This document shows, piece after piece, positions 45,018 to 53,828 of a stretch of 64,000 nucleotides of DNA. The DNA is taken from NCBI RefSeq assembly GCF_001050155.1, contig NZ_LFVY01000002.1:248001-312000 (forward strand), given 5' to 3'. This stretch comes from Nitratireductor soli. GTDB lineage: Bacteria > Pseudomonadota > Alphaproteobacteria > Rhizobiales > Rhizobiaceae. How positions within the stretch are numbered: the first letter of the stretch is position 1; every line of letters begins with the position of its first letter. Both the position numbers and the translations under genes were made by a program. A model generated the notes under the pieces. That model searched no databases. It was given only the letters and a program-made list of their open reading frames with translations, and was not told the DNA's origin.

Positions 45018-45927
45018 CGCCCGCGGCCTTGAGCGCCAGCAGGCGCTGGTAGAGGTCGGATTTGCGCCCGCCCGTCATGCGCGCTGCCTCGCCCGCTGCC
45101 TTGGCGGCGGGCATTTCGGCGGCCAGCGACAGAAGCAGGCGGTCGGTATCTTCAACGCTTGCCTCTTCCTCTTCTCCGGGGGGCGCGATGCAGACGACGA
45201 CCTCGCCCTTCGGCGCGCCGGCCTCGGCATAATGCGCGGCAAGCTCGGCCAGCGTTCCCCGCCGTATCTCCTCGAAGGCCTTGGTGATCTCGCGCGCCAC
45301 GCAGGCTGGCCGCGCGCCGCCCAGAACATCCGCCATGACGGCGAGACTGTCGGCCAGCCGGCGCGGCGATTCGAAGAAGATCAGCGTTGCCGGCGTCTGC
45401 CGGAACGTGTCGAGCCGCTTGCGCCTCTGGCCATCCTTCACGGGAAGAAAGCCGGCAAACAAAAATGCGTCGGTCGGCAGGCCGGAGGCCGAAAGTGCGG
45501 CCAGAACCGCCGACGGGCCGGGCACGGGGATGACGCGAATGCCTTTTTCCACTGCCTGCTCGACCAGGCGATAGCCCGGATCGGAGACGAGCGGCGTGCC
45601 GGCATCGGAAATCAGCGCCACGCTTTGCCCCGCTTCCATGGCGGCAATCAGGCGCGGGCCGGCCTCGCGCGCATTGTGCTCGTGATAGGCGGTCATGCTC
45701 CGCTTGATGCCGTAGCGGGCAATCAGCACGCGCGAGGTGCGGGTGTCCTCGCAGGCGAGGATGTCGCTGGCCGCCAGCACTTCCAATGCACGCAGCGTGA
45801 TGTCGGAGAGGTTGCCGATCGGCGTTGCCACCAGATAGAGCGCGGGCTCGATCGGTCCCGCGCCGATGCGGGCGGCGCCGACGACGAAATTCTTTTCCCC
45901 GCGCGGGTTTTCCATAGGCTTGGGCAT
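45007..45927 (-). CDS. rsmI: RsmI, 16S rRNA (cytidine1402-2'-O)-methyltransferase
   Basis: About 306 residues. The tetrapyrrole-methylase fold is clear: [56 protein letters not shown] and [20 protein letters not shown], all diagnostic of RsmI. It 2'-O-methylates C1402 in the decoding centre. The start is uncertain: ATG at 45927 or 45915 both lie before the conserved core, and a still longer frame exists upstream. It is divergent from the penicillin-binding-protein activator, as rsmI and lpoA are in enterobacteria. Confidence 0.92.
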   Translation of the reverse strand: MPKPMENPRGEKNFVVGAARIGAGPIEPALYLVATPIGNLSDITLRALEVLAASDILACEDTRTSRVLIARYGIKRSMTAYHEHNAREAGPRLIAAMEAGQSVALISDAGTPLVSDPGYRLVEQAVEKGIRVIPVPGPSAVLAALSASGLPTDAFLFAGFLPVKDGQRRKRLDTFRQTPATLIFFESPRRLADSLAVMADVLGGARPACVAREITKAFEEIRRGTLAELAAHYAEAGAPKGEVVVCIAPPGEEEEASVEDTDRLLLSLAAEMPAAKAAGEAARMTGGRKSDLYQRLLALKAAGDAG

Positions 45928-45994
45928 CCTTATTCGCACATCTCTTTGACATGCCGGTACCACGGTTGCAAAGTCGCGCGCGAAATTGAGGATG

Positions 45995-47218
45995 ATGCGG
46001 CATATGAGATTTTGCAGTTCGGCGGGCTGCCGGAAGGGATTGCTGGCGGCTGTCATGTCGGGGCTTCTTGGCGTTTCGGGTTGTGTCGGAGGCGACGTGC
46101 CCTACGGGCTGCCCACATCGGCCGGCCAACAGGCGTCGGTGCAGCAGCCCTCCGCTTCGGCGCCGCGCCTGCCAGCCTCCGGCGAGGTGATCGGCTCGGG
46201 CGCGACGCGCGTCGCACTACTCCTGCCGCTCACCGGCGAAGGCAATGGCGCGCGCATCGCCGCCGAACTGAAGAACGCCGCCATCCTGGCCATGGACGAT
46301 GCGGGTCCCGAGGCGCTGGAACTCGTCGTCAAGGACACGGGCGGCACGGCCGAGGGGGCGGGCTCCGCCTCCGCGCAGGCTGTCGCCGAGGGATCGGCGG
46401 CGGTTCTCGGGCCGCTCTTTTCCGCCAATGTCCGGGCCGCCGCGCCGGCGCTGGCGGCGGCCGGAATCCCGATGATCGCCTTCTCCTCGGATCGCGCCGC
46501 TGCTGCGCCCGGCATCTACCTGAATTCATTCCTGCCGCAGGGCGTCGTCGAGCGGACCTTGCGCTATGCTGCGGGGCAGGGCGTGCGCCGCGTTGTTGCC
46601 ATCCTGCCCGACGGACCGGCCGGCGACATCGCCGAAGCCGAAGCGCGCCGGACGCTGCTGTCGACCGGCGGCGACCTCGTTGCCGTCGCCCGCTATGCCT
46701 ATGACAACGCTTCCGTCTACGAGGCGGTGCGCGGCGTGGCGGACGCGCTCGGCACCGCCGACGCGGTGTTCATTCCCGATGGCGGCACCAGCCCGGCGAC
46801 GATCGTCTCGACGATCACCGAATCCGGCATCGATCTGTCTCAGAAGAAGCTCTTGGGCACCGGCCAGTGGACGACGGCAAATCTCGCCGACCCCGGCCTG
46901 CAAGGCGCGGTGTTCGCCGACACCGACCAGGGGCGTGTGGCGGGCTACAAGCAGCGCTACCAGGCGCGCTTCGGCGCCGAGCCGTCGCTCACCTCGGCGC
47001 TTGCCTATGACACGGTCATCCTGGCCGCCAACCTCGCCAAGAGCGGCGGCATTGCGCGCAACGCCATCGAGAACCCGGTCGGCTTTTCGGGCTACACCGG
47101 CGTCTTCCGCTTCTCCGGCGATGGCACGGCCGAGCGCGGCTACGCGGTCTACGAGGTGAGGGATGGGACGGCGCAGATCATCGATCCGGCGCCGACCCGG
47201 TTTGCGGGCGGGAGCTAG
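45995..47218 (+). CDS. Penicillin-binding protein activator lipoprotein (LpoA-like)
   Basis: 407 residues. Lipoprotein signal with lipobox GVSGC near residue 27. The rest is a type I periplasmic-binding fold (TRVALLLPLTGEGN, AAVLGPLFSANV, IPMIAFSSDRAAAAPGIYLNS, VVAILPDGPAGDIAEAEA), the domain found in LpoA and in leucine-type receptors. In gammaproteobacteria LpoA activates PBP1A from the outer membrane. The position opposite rsmI and next to yraN matches the E. coli yraL-yraM-yraN block. Three in-frame ATGs (45992, 45995, 46004) follow a GAGG; 45995 is chosen, 46004 is equally possible. Confidence 0.82.
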   Translation: MRHMRFCSSAGCRKGLLAAVMSGLLGVSGCVGGDVPYGLPTSAGQQASVQQPSASAPRLPASGEVIGSGATRVALLLPLTGEGNGARIAAELKNAAILAMDDAGPEALELVVKDTGGTAEGAGSASAQAVAEGSAAVLGPLFSANVRAAAPALAAAGIPMIAFSSDRAAAAPGIYLNSFLPQGVVERTLRYAAGQGVRRVVAILPDGPAGDIAEAEARRTLLSTGGDLVAVARYAYDNASVYEAVRGVADALGTADAVFIPDGGTSPATIVSTITESGIDLSQKKLLGTGQWTTANLADPGLQGAVFADTDQGRVAGYKQRYQARFGAEPSLTSALAYDTVILAANLAKSGGIARNAIENPVGFSGYTGVFRFSGDGTAERGYAVYEVRDGTAQIIDPAPTRFAGGS

Positions 47219-47284
47219 AGCATTTTGCAGTCAGGTGGTTTCACCTGACGTCCGCATCAATGCGGAAAAACAAAGAGATAGACC
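47219..47284. repeat. AGCATTTTGCAGTCAGG repeat (copy 1)
   Basis: Two adjacent hairpins, CAGGTGG-TT-TCACCTG and CCGCAT-CA-ATGCGG, followed by AAAAACAA and ATAGACC. The same 66-base element with a few loop changes is at 58559-58624. In both places it starts directly after a gene stop, so it could work as a transcript end. Confidence 0.8.
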
Positions 47285-47308
47285 AATACACGCGAAGCCC
47301 AATAGACA

Positions 47309-47470
47309 CGTCACCCCGGTGGAGCGCAGCGAGGGCCGGGGCCTATTGAGCGGCGTGGCCGCTATCCACAGAGGGGTTAGGGGTGCTGGCACGTGCCGGG
47401 GCGAGAGCCGGATCGTGCTTGACACTGTCTTCCAATAGGTCCCGGATGCCCTTCGGGCTCCGGGATGACG
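47309..47470. repeat. Long inverted repeat with CGTCACCCCGG ends
   Basis: Outer arms CGTCACCCCGG and CCGGGATGACG, and inner arms CCGGGGCCTATTG and CAATAGGTCCCGG, enclose about 70 bp. It also holds the GGAGCGCAGCGAGG stretch familiar from short rhizobial intergenic elements. No open reading frame of note is inside. It separates the convergent lpoA-like and hemW genes. Confidence 0.6.
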
Positions 47471-47496
47471 GCGGGTTTTCAGGTCAGCCCGCCAGA

Positions 47497-48660
47497 TCAG
47501 CTTGCGAGGTCGGCGACCACGGCGTCCAGCACGATCATGCCCCGCGCCGTGGCGCGCAGGCGGGTGTTGCCGACCGGCTCGATGAGACCTTCGTCCTGCA
47601 GCACGCAAATGCGGCGGTTCGACAGCGTGCGCCCCGACAGCGCCTCGTAGCGCGGCAGGTCTATGCCCTCGGTCAATCGAAGGCCCATCAGCAGGAACTC
47701 GTCGGCTTCCTCGTCGCGGGTCAGGATCTCGCCGCCGGTGACGCCGTGGCCCTTCGCCTCGACCAGTTCGAGCCAGCCTTCGGGCATCTTCTCGGTGAAG
47801 GTGACATGGCGGCGGCCGTTCTCGATGAAGCGTCCATGGGCGCCGGGTCCGACGCCGACATACTCGCCATAGCGCCAGTAGACGAGATTGTGCCGGCTTT
47901 CGGCGCCGGGGCGGGCATGGTTGGAGATTTCGTAGGCGGGCAGGCCATGCGCCTGCGTCACGTCCTGGGTGATTTCGTAAAGACGCGCCGCATGATCGGG
48001 ATCGGGCATGACAAGCTTGCCGGCCTCATAGAGAAGCTGGAAACGCGTACCCTCCTCGATGGTCAGTTGGTAGAGCGACAGATGGTCGGCGGCATGGCCG
48101 ATGGCCTGCGCAAGCTCCGCCGCCCAGTCGGCCTCGTTCTGGCCGGGACGGGCATAGATCAGGTCGAAGGACAGGCGCGGGAATGTGGCGCGGGCAAGCT
48201 CGATCGCCTTCAGCGCTTCGGCGACATTGTGCAGCCGTCCGAGAAACTTGAGATCCCGGTCGTTGAGCGCCTGCACGCCGAGCGAGACGCGGTTGACGCC
48301 GGCGGCGCGATAGCCGCGAAAACGATCCGCCTCGACGGAACTAGGATTGGCCTCCAGCGTCACCTCGATCCCGTCGGGAACGTCCCAATGCTCGGCCACC
48401 GCATCGAGCAGGGCGCCGACCGTGGCGGGCTCCATCAGCGATGGTGTGCCGCCGCCGAGGAAGATGCTGGTCACCGTGCGCGGGCCGGTGCGCTGGCGCA
48501 TGGTCGCCATCTCGCGGCGAAAAGCAGCGGCGAAGCGTGGCTGGTCCACCGGCTGGTGGCGCACATGGCTGTTGAAGTCGCAATAGGGGCATTTGGCGGC
48601 ACAGAACGGCCAGTGGAGGTAGATGCCGAAACCCGGCGTGCTGTCGTCGGCGCGGATCAC
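47497..48660 (-). CDS. hemW: HemW, heme chaperone (radical SAM, HemN-like)
   Basis: 387-residue radical-SAM protein. The cluster motif is C20-AAK-C24-PY-C27 in [14 protein letters not shown]. It is followed by [38 protein letters not shown] and [11 protein letters not shown], and then the HemN C-terminal domain. HemN proper carries a further upstream cysteine that is absent here, so HemW (heme trafficking) is preferred over coproporphyrinogen oxidase. The start is GTG at 48660, overlapping the rdgB stop as GTGA; a longer upstream frame reads through rdgB and is rejected. Confidence 0.92.
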   Translation of the reverse strand: MIRADDSTPGFGIYLHWPFCAAKCPYCDFNSHVRHQPVDQPRFAAAFRREMATMRQRTGPRTVTSIFLGGGTPSLMEPATVGALLDAVAEHWDVPDGIEVTLEANPSSVEADRFRGYRAAGVNRVSLGVQALNDRDLKFLGRLHNVAEALKAIELARATFPRLSFDLIYARPGQNEADWAAELAQAIGHAADHLSLYQLTIEEGTRFQLLYEAGKLVMPDPDHAARLYEITQDVTQAHGLPAYEISNHARPGAESRHNLVYWRYGEYVGVGPGAHGRFIENGRRHVTFTEKMPEGWLELVEAKGHGVTGGEILTRDEEADEFLLMGLRLTEGIDLPRYEALSGRTLSNRRICVLQDEGLIEPVGNTRLRATARGMIVLDAVVADLAS

Positions 48661-49304
48661 GCGACGCCAAGCCTGGCGCGGGCGAATTTCTGGAAGGCGC
48701 GGGCGCGGTGCGACAGCGCGTGCGCGTCGCCCGGCTTCCAGCCATGCTTTTCCTCGGCCGTCATCTGGCCGAAGGTGACGTCGAACCCGACCGGCTGGAA
48801 GACGGGATCGTAGCCGAACCCGTCCGTGCCGCGCGGCGGCCAGACGAGATGGCCTTCCGCCTCGCCGCGGAAATATTCGGCTTCTCCATCGGGAAAGCAC
48901 AGGCACAGCGTGGCGACGAAGCGACCGGTGCGTTTTCCCGGCGTGTCGGCGCCCTTCTCGGCCAGCAGGCTTTCCGTCTTCCGCATCGCCATCATGAAGT
49001 CGCGGCTGCCGTCTTCCCTGGTCGCCCAGTCGGCGGTGTAGACGCCGGGCGCGCCGTCGAGCGCGTCGACGCAGAGGCCGGAATCGTCCGACAGCGCCGG
49101 CAGGCCCGTCGCCGTCGCGGCGGCATGCGCCTTGATGTAGGCGTTTTCCTCAAACGTCGTGCCGGTTTCCTCCGGTTCGTCGAGACCCAGTTCGGCAGCA
49201 GACCGCACCGCATAGCCGAACGGCCGAAGCAGGTCGGAAAACTCGCTGAGCTTGCCCTTGTTGTGGCTCGCCAGCACGAAGGTCTTGTTTTCGATCGGTC
49301 TCAA
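48657..49304 (-). CDS. rdgB: RdgB, dITP/XTP pyrophosphatase
   Basis: 215-residue Ham1/RdgB house-cleaning enzyme that hydrolyses dITP, ITP and XTP to monophosphates. Signatures are [12 protein letters not shown] (nucleotide-binding start, SHNxxK), [37 protein letters not shown] and [11 protein letters not shown]. The start is a TTG (49302-49304) with GGAG six bases upstream; no ATG is available without losing the conserved N-terminus. It is co-transcribed with hemW. Confidence 0.93.
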   Translation of the reverse strand: MRPIENKTFVLASHNKGKLSEFSDLLRPFGYAVRSAAELGLDEPEETGTTFEENAYIKAHAAATATGLPALSDDSGLCVDALDGAPGVYTADWATREDGSRDFMMAMRKTESLLAEKGADTPGKRTGRFVATLCLCFPDGEAEYFRGEAEGHLVWPPRGTDGFGYDPVFQPVGFDVTFGQMTAEEKHGWKPGDAHALSHRARAFQKFARARLGVA

Positions 49305-49316
49305 TTCAGTCTCCGG

Positions 49317-49739
49317 TCAATCCTCAGATGTCAGGCCCCAGATGCGCGGTTCGGCGAATTCCAGCGAATTGCCGGAGGGATCGCGGAAATAGATCGACCG
49401 GCCGCCATTCGGCCATTCGAAATCCGCCTCGACGGCGATGCCGGCCTTGGTCAGATGCGCTTTCCAGCGCTCGATTTCCTCGCCGGATGCGGCAAAGCAC
49501 AGATGCCCCTGGCCGCGCGCGCCATGCGGTGGCACGGGCAGGCGCGCGTCGGGCGCCGGCGGCGCCTGCGTGGCGTCCGCATCGAACAGCAGCACCACGC
49601 CGCGCCCGCATTGGAAGAACACGTGCCGGCCCTCGGCCCTGGCGATGCGCTTCAGTCCCAGCGTCTCGCCGTAGAAGCGTTCCGCTTCGTCCAGGTCGTC
49701 GACATAAAGCGCCGCCTCGAGAATGGCCGAAGGTTGCAT
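49317..49739 (-). CDS. VOC-family (glyoxalase/bleomycin-resistance fold) protein
   Basis: 140-residue metal-enzyme fold with two beta-alpha-beta-beta-beta modules: residues 6-60 (LEAALYVDDLDEAERFYGETLGL) and 75-130 (GHLCFA, FEWPNGGRSIYFRDPSGNSLEFAEP). The metal-ligand H and E positions (H of GHLCF, E of SLEFAEP) are present. It lies 12 bp from rdgB on the same strand and interrupts the common rph-rdgB-hemW order. Function cannot be specified within the VOC superfamily. Confidence 0.85.
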   Translation of the reverse strand: MQPSAILEAALYVDDLDEAERFYGETLGLKRIARAEGRHVFFQCGRGVVLLFDADATQAPPAPDARLPVPPHGARGQGHLCFAASGEEIERWKAHLTKAGIAVEADFEWPNGGRSIYFRDPSGNSLEFAEPRIWGLTSED

Positions 49740-49778
49740 GGTCTTTCTGCTATCCGTGCCGCAGTTTCGGCAGGCTGG

Positions 49779-49896
49779 TGGTGCGATTCTAACAGATGGT
49801 CCCCATCTATCAGGAGAAATCGCCCCACCAGATCAATAGTTTAGTGGCCTGCTTGTCCCAACCGAACCTGCAGGTTTGATTGGGGCAGGACACTAG
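49779..49896. repeat. Two-module palindromic repeat (copy C)
   Basis: TGGTGCGATTCTAACAGATGGTCCCCATCT repeats module 1 of 42603-42697 almost exactly over its first half. The second half (49848-49889) is an imperfect hairpin, CCTGC..AACCTGCAGGTT..GGGGCAGG, ending GACACTAG, the reverse complement of the CTAGTGTC that borders copy A. It lies between the VOC gene and rph. Confidence 0.75.
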
Positions 49897-49921
49897 GCGA
49901 TTCCGTCCGGCAGCGAAAGGC

Positions 49922-50638
49922 TCAGGAGATCGCCAGCTTCTGCAACTCCACCAGACGTGTAATCCCCTTGCGCGCCAGCCCCATCAAGGCGGCGAATTCC
50001 TCTTCCGAGAACGGCTCGCTCTCGGCGGTGCCCTGGATCTCGACGATGCCGCCCTTGCCGGTCATGACGAAATTGGCGTCGGTTTCTGCGGCCGAATCCT
50101 CCGCATAGTCGAGGTCGAGCACCGGCGTGCCGTTGCTGATGCCGCAGGAAATCGCCGCCACATGGTCTTTCAGCACCTTGTCGCGGCTGACCATCTGCCG
50201 TGCTTCCATCCAGGACAGGCAGTCGCTCAGCGCGATGAAACCGCCGGTGATGGCCGCCGTGCGGGTGCCGCCATCGGCCTGGATGACGTCGCAATCGACG
50301 GTGATCTGCTTCTCGCCCAGTGCCTGCAGGTCGACCACGGCGCGCAGCGAGCGGCCGATCAGACGCTGGATCTCCAGCGTGCGCCCGCCCTGCTTGCCCG
50401 ACGACGCCTCGCGGCGCATGCGGTCGCCTGTCGAGCGCGGCAGCATGCCGTATTCCGCCGTCACCCAGCCCTTGCCGGAATTGCGCAGCCATGGCGGCAC
50501 GCGCTCTTCGAGGCTCGCCGTGCACAAGACATGCGTGTCGCCGAAGCGCACCAGGCAGGAACCTTCCGCGTGTTTGGAAATGCCCCGTTCGAAGCTGACG
50601 GCGCGCATCTCGTCCGGTTCCCGTTTCGATGGTCGCAT
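49922..50638 (-). CDS. rph: RNase PH
   Basis: 238-residue phosphorolytic 3'-5' exoribonuclease that trims tRNA 3' ends. It matches RNase PH along its length: [95 protein letters not shown] and [18 protein letters not shown]. The conserved arginines and aspartates of the phosphate site are in place. ATG 50638 is used; a frame extension upstream is not conserved in the family. It is divergent from hrcA, as in other Rhizobiales. Confidence 0.95.
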   Translation of the reverse strand: MRPSKREPDEMRAVSFERGISKHAEGSCLVRFGDTHVLCTASLEERVPPWLRNSGKGWVTAEYGMLPRSTGDRMRREASSGKQGGRTLEIQRLIGRSLRAVVDLQALGEKQITVDCDVIQADGGTRTAAITGGFIALSDCLSWMEARQMVSRDKVLKDHVAAISCGISNGTPVLDLDYAEDSAAETDANFVMTGKGGIVEIQGTAESEPFSEEEFAALMGLARKGITRLVELQKLAIS

Positions 50639-50786
50639 GGGCTGATTTTCTCCGATTCCGCCTTGATTGTTGGCGGCTTGTAGCTTTCGCACACCTTGAA
50701 AGCAAAGGAAAACAGCGTGTGCGCAACGGCCGGTGGAGAGTTGTGTTCCCCCGCACGCGGCTTATATTCCCGGTCAGAGGTACGCC

Positions 50787-51872
50787 ATGACGAAGCCCGT
50801 CTTCGACAGAGAGATTCAGGAACAGGCCATGCGCTCGCTGGACATGCGCTCCCGCGAGATTTTCCGTTTCATCGTCGAATCCTACCTGCGCGACGGCGAG
50901 CCGCTCGGCTCGCGCAATCTGTCGCGCATCCTGCCGACCCAGCTTTCGCCGGCAACGATCCGCAACGTCATGAGCGATCTCGAGCATCTGGGCCTGATCT
51001 ACGCGCCGCATATCTCGGCCGGCCGCCTGCCCACGCAACAGGGGCTGCGCTTCTTCGTCGATGCCTTCATGGAAATCGGCGATCTTTCCGACGATGAGCG
51101 GCGCATCATCGAGACCCAGGTCAAGGCGTCGAGCAGCGGCCAGTCGCTCGACCACATGCTGACCGAGGCGAGCCAGCTCCTGTCGGGCCTGTCGCGCGGC
51201 GCCGGCGTCGTGCTCGCCGCCAAGTCGGAAGCGGCGCTGAAGCATATCGAGTTCGTCCAGCTCGAACCGCTGAAGGGATTGGCGGTTCTCGTCTCGCAGA
51301 ACGGCGATGTGGAAAACCGCGTCGTCGATCTGCCGGCGGGCGTCACCGCCTCGCAACTGCATGAGGCATCGAACTTCCTCAACGCCCATATTCGCGGCCG
51401 CACGCTGGTCGAGGCGCGCACCGAAATCTCCCGCCTGCAGGAAGAAACGCGCGCCGCCCTCGACACGCTGTCGCAGGAACTGGTTGAAAAGGGGCTCGCT
51501 GTCTGGGCGGGCGCGGAAAGCGGCCAGCCGGCGCGCCTGATCGTCCGCGGCCGCGCCAATCTTCTGGAAAACCTGACGGCGGAAGCCGACCTGGAACTGC
51601 TGCGCCGCCTGTTCGAGGACCTGGAGACCAAGGAAGGTCTGATCCAGCTTCTCGACGTGGCCGAGGAGGGGCCGGGCGTGCGCATCTTCATCGGCTCGGA
51701 AAACCGCTTGTTCTCATTGTCCGGCTCGTCGCTGGTGGTGGCGCCCTACCGCGACCAGGAATCGCGCGTCATCGGCGCGCTCGGCGTCATCGGCCCGACG
51801 CGGCTCAACTATGCGCGCATCGTGCCGATGGTCGACTACACGGCCCAGATCGTCGGTCGCCTGCTCAGATAA
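50787..51872 (+). CDS. hrcA: HrcA, heat-inducible transcription repressor
   Basis: 361-residue repressor of groESL/dnaK-type operons through CIRCE elements. The N-terminal winged helix ([56 protein letters not shown]) is diagnostic, and the C-terminal half has the GAF-like and dimer segments ([45 protein letters not shown]). AGAGG is six bases before the ATG. No CIRCE palindrome was found in the rph-hrcA spacer, so this gene appears not to be autoregulated by CIRCE. Confidence 0.95.
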   Translation: MTKPVFDREIQEQAMRSLDMRSREIFRFIVESYLRDGEPLGSRNLSRILPTQLSPATIRNVMSDLEHLGLIYAPHISAGRLPTQQGLRFFVDAFMEIGDLSDDERRIIETQVKASSSGQSLDHMLTEASQLLSGLSRGAGVVLAAKSEAALKHIEFVQLEPLKGLAVLVSQNGDVENRVVDLPAGVTASQLHEASNFLNAHIRGRTLVEARTEISRLQEETRAALDTLSQELVEKGLAVWAGAESGQPARLIVRGRANLLENLTAEADLELLRRLFEDLETKEGLIQLLDVAEEGPGVRIFIGSENRLFSLSGSSLVVAPYRDQESRVIGALGVIGPTRLNYARIVPMVDYTAQIVGRLLR

Positions 51873-51897
51873 TTCATTATCGCGTTATGGAGGAACC

Positions 51898-52188
51898 ATG
51901 TTTGGCCTGATCGGCAAGATGCGCGCCCAGCCCGGCAAGCGCGATGCCCTGCTCGACATTCTGGCAAAGGGCACGCAGGCGATGCCCGGCTGTCTGAGCT
52001 ACATCATTGCACGGGATCCCGAGGATGCCGATGCGATCTGGATCACCGAGGTCTGGGACAATGAGGAAAGCCACAAGGGGTCGCTTTCCCTGCCATCCGT
52101 GCAGGCGGCCATTGCCGAGGCGCGCCCGCTGATCGCCGGTTTCGATTCGAGCACCCGCACCGAGCCGGTGAGCGGTGTCGGCCTCTGA
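51898..52188 (+). CDS. Antibiotic biosynthesis monooxygenase (ABM) domain protein
   Basis: 96-residue ferredoxin-like fold protein: MFGLIGKMRAQPGKRDALLDIL, then the typical GCLSYIIARDPEDADAIWITEVWDNEESHKGSL. Related small proteins are quinol monooxygenases (YgiN type) or heme-degrading enzymes. It lies between hrcA and grpE with a strong GGAGGAACC site and is likely co-transcribed with hrcA. Its role in a heat-shock operon is unclear. Confidence 0.85.
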   Translation: MFGLIGKMRAQPGKRDALLDILAKGTQAMPGCLSYIIARDPEDADAIWITEVWDNEESHKGSLSLPSVQAAIAEARPLIAGFDSSTRTEPVSGVGL

Positions 52189-52272
52189 TCGCCTCGCCCC
52201 TTGATTTTGCTGCCGCGAAGCTCGATATCGGGCGCAATCATCGAACAATCGTGAAATCATAGACGGACTGCA

Positions 52273-52947
52273 ATGACCAATCACGCCAAGGACAACGACG
52301 CGCCCATGAACGATCCTTCCCGCAGGGACATGGCCGAGGAGCAGGACATCGGGATGTCCAATGCAGCCGCCGGTGGCGAGACCGTTTCGGAAGAAGACGT
52401 CCTCCTGCGACTGGCCAGGGAAAACGAGGAACTCAAGGACCGCGCCCTGCGCATGGCCGCCGAGATGGAGAATCTGCGCAAGCGCACCGCCCGCGACGTG
52501 GTCGAGGCGCGCAGCTATTCCGTTGCCGGCTTCGCCCGCGACATGCTGACCGTCTCCGACAATCTGCGCCGCGCGCTCGACGCCGTTCCGGCTGATGCGC
52601 TTGCGGCGGGCGATACGGGCCTTTCGGCACTGGTGGAGGGCGTCGAGATGACCGAGCGTTCCATGCTGTCGACGCTGGAACGCCACGGCGTCAAGCGGAT
52701 CGACCCGAAGGGCGAGCGCTTCGACCCGCATTTTCACCAGGCCATGTTCGAAGTGCCGGACCCAAGCGTGCCCGAAAGCACCGTCGTCCAGGTGGTGCAG
52801 CAGGGCTATGTGATCGGCGAGCGGGTGCTGCGCCCGGCTATGGTCGGCGTCGCCAAGGGCGGCCCGAAGGCGTCCGCGGTGAAGAATGGCGAGGATGCCG
52901 CCGCCGAACCCGGCCCGCCCAACCCGCAGGCCGAACGCGACGCCTGA
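52273..52947 (+). CDS. grpE: GrpE, nucleotide exchange factor for DnaK
   Basis: 224 residues. A disordered acidic N-terminus is followed by a long coiled coil (residues ~40-95, [25 protein letters not shown]). The C-terminal beta-domain then carries the family signature ([47 protein letters not shown]). A low-complexity tail rich in Ala, Gly and Pro follows. The gene order hrcA-(ABM)-grpE is the standard one in Rhizobiales, with dnaK elsewhere. A second ATG at 52306 (MNDPSRRD) is possible. Confidence 0.95.
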   Translation: MTNHAKDNDAPMNDPSRRDMAEEQDIGMSNAAAGGETVSEEDVLLRLARENEELKDRALRMAAEMENLRKRTARDVVEARSYSVAGFARDMLTVSDNLRRALDAVPADALAAGDTGLSALVEGVEMTERSMLSTLERHGVKRIDPKGERFDPHFHQAMFEVPDPSVPESTVVQVVQQGYVIGERVLRPAMVGVAKGGPKASAVKNGEDAAAEPGPPNPQAERDA

Positions 52948-53015
52948 ACGCGAAACCTCAGCGCTGCTGCCCTCCGGCCAGGGCTCCGAACTCGGTTTGC
53001 GACGGCGCCGGTCAC

Positions 53016-53098
53016 ACCCCCACTCCGTCTTGCTTCGCAAGCCACCTCTCCCCCGTCGAACGGGGGAGAGGTGGCCGCGAAGCGGTCGGAGTGGGGGT
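53016..53098. repeat. Nested palindromic repeat (cruciform-like)
   Basis: Outer arms ACCCCCACTCCG (53016-53027) and CGGAGTGGGGGT (53087-53098) enclose a second 15-base hairpin GCCACCTCTCCCCCG/complement with a TCGAA loop (53041-53075), with GCTTCGC/GCGAAGC between. It shares the CTCTCCCCCG core with the repeats at 7482, 15269 and 27647. It occupies most of the 251-bp gap between grpE and the TRIC gene and may end the hrcA-grpE transcript. Confidence 0.75.
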
Positions 53099-53198
53099 CG
53101 ATGCGGCGTCCGTTAACCTGAGCTCGGAGCCCCGGCCCTCCGGCGGCGGCGCTTTCCATGCCTGCGCCCTTCGGCTATCCAGATAGCCGGAGGAACCG

Positions 53199-53828
53199 AT
53201 GAACCCTATCCAGCTTCTCGACTATGCCGGCGTGGCGGTGTTCGCGGCGACGGGCGCGCTTGCCGCGTCACGCAAGGAGCTCGACATCATCGGCTTCATC
53301 TTCCTGGCCGGCATCACCGGCATGGGCGGCGGCACGCTGCGCGACCTGGTGCTGGATGCGCCGGTCTTCTGGATATGGAACCCCACCTACATCCTCGTCT
53401 GCGCGGCGGTGGCGATCATCGTCTACTTCGCCGCGCCCCTGGTCGAACATCGCTATCGGCTGCTCTTGTGGCTCGATGCCGTTGGCCTTGCCGCCTATTC
53501 CGTGTTGGGAGCTGCCAAGGGGCTCGCCGCAACGGGCTCGGCGACGGTGGCGTTGGTGACGGGCATGCTGACGGCCACGTTTGGCGGCGTCCTGCGCGAC
53601 GTGCTGACCGGCGAACCCTCGGTCCTGCTGCGGCCGGAGGTTTACGTGACGGCGGCGCTGGTCGGCGCCGGCGTCTTCACCCTCGCCGACATTTCCGGCC
53701 TCGACTGGATGCTTGCGGCGCTGATCGCCATCGCCGCCGCGTTCCTGGTGCGTGGCGGGGCGCTGAAATTCGGCTGGACTTTCCCGCGCTACAAATCGCG
53801 GCCGGGACGGCCGCCGGAAGAGCTATAA
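53199..53828 (+). CDS. TRIC-family (UPF0126) trimeric intracellular cation channel homologue
   Basis: 209-residue membrane protein with seven hydrophobic segments. Two repeats of the Gly-rich three-helix unit are visible: GVAVFAATGALAAS..FIFLAGITGMGGGTLRDLVL and GLAAYSVLGAAKGLA..MLTATFGGVLRDVLTGEP. The GGGTLRD and GGVLRDVL loops are the family's phosphate/cation-site hallmarks. Bacterial members form potassium-permeable trimers. Its 3' end overlaps the convergent adenosine-kinase-like gene by six bases. Confidence 0.9.
   Translation: MNPIQLLDYAGVAVFAATGALAASRKELDIIGFIFLAGITGMGGGTLRDLVLDAPVFWIWNPTYILVCAAVAIIVYFAAPLVEHRYRLLLWLDAVGLAAYSVLGAAKGLAATGSATVALVTGMLTATFGGVLRDVLTGEPSVLLRPEVYVTAALVGAGVFTLADISGLDWMLAALIAIAAAFLVRGGALKFGWTFPRYKSRPGRPPEEL

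Noticed and set aside
47497-48660. Oxygen-independent coproporphyrinogen III oxidase (HemN).
   Set aside because: The extra N-terminal cysteine of HemN is missing and the gene lies in the rdgB-rph context typical of hemW.
50639-50786. A CIRCE element upstream of hrcA.
   Set aside because: No TTAGCACTC-N9-GAGTGCTAA-like dyad was found in the spacer.
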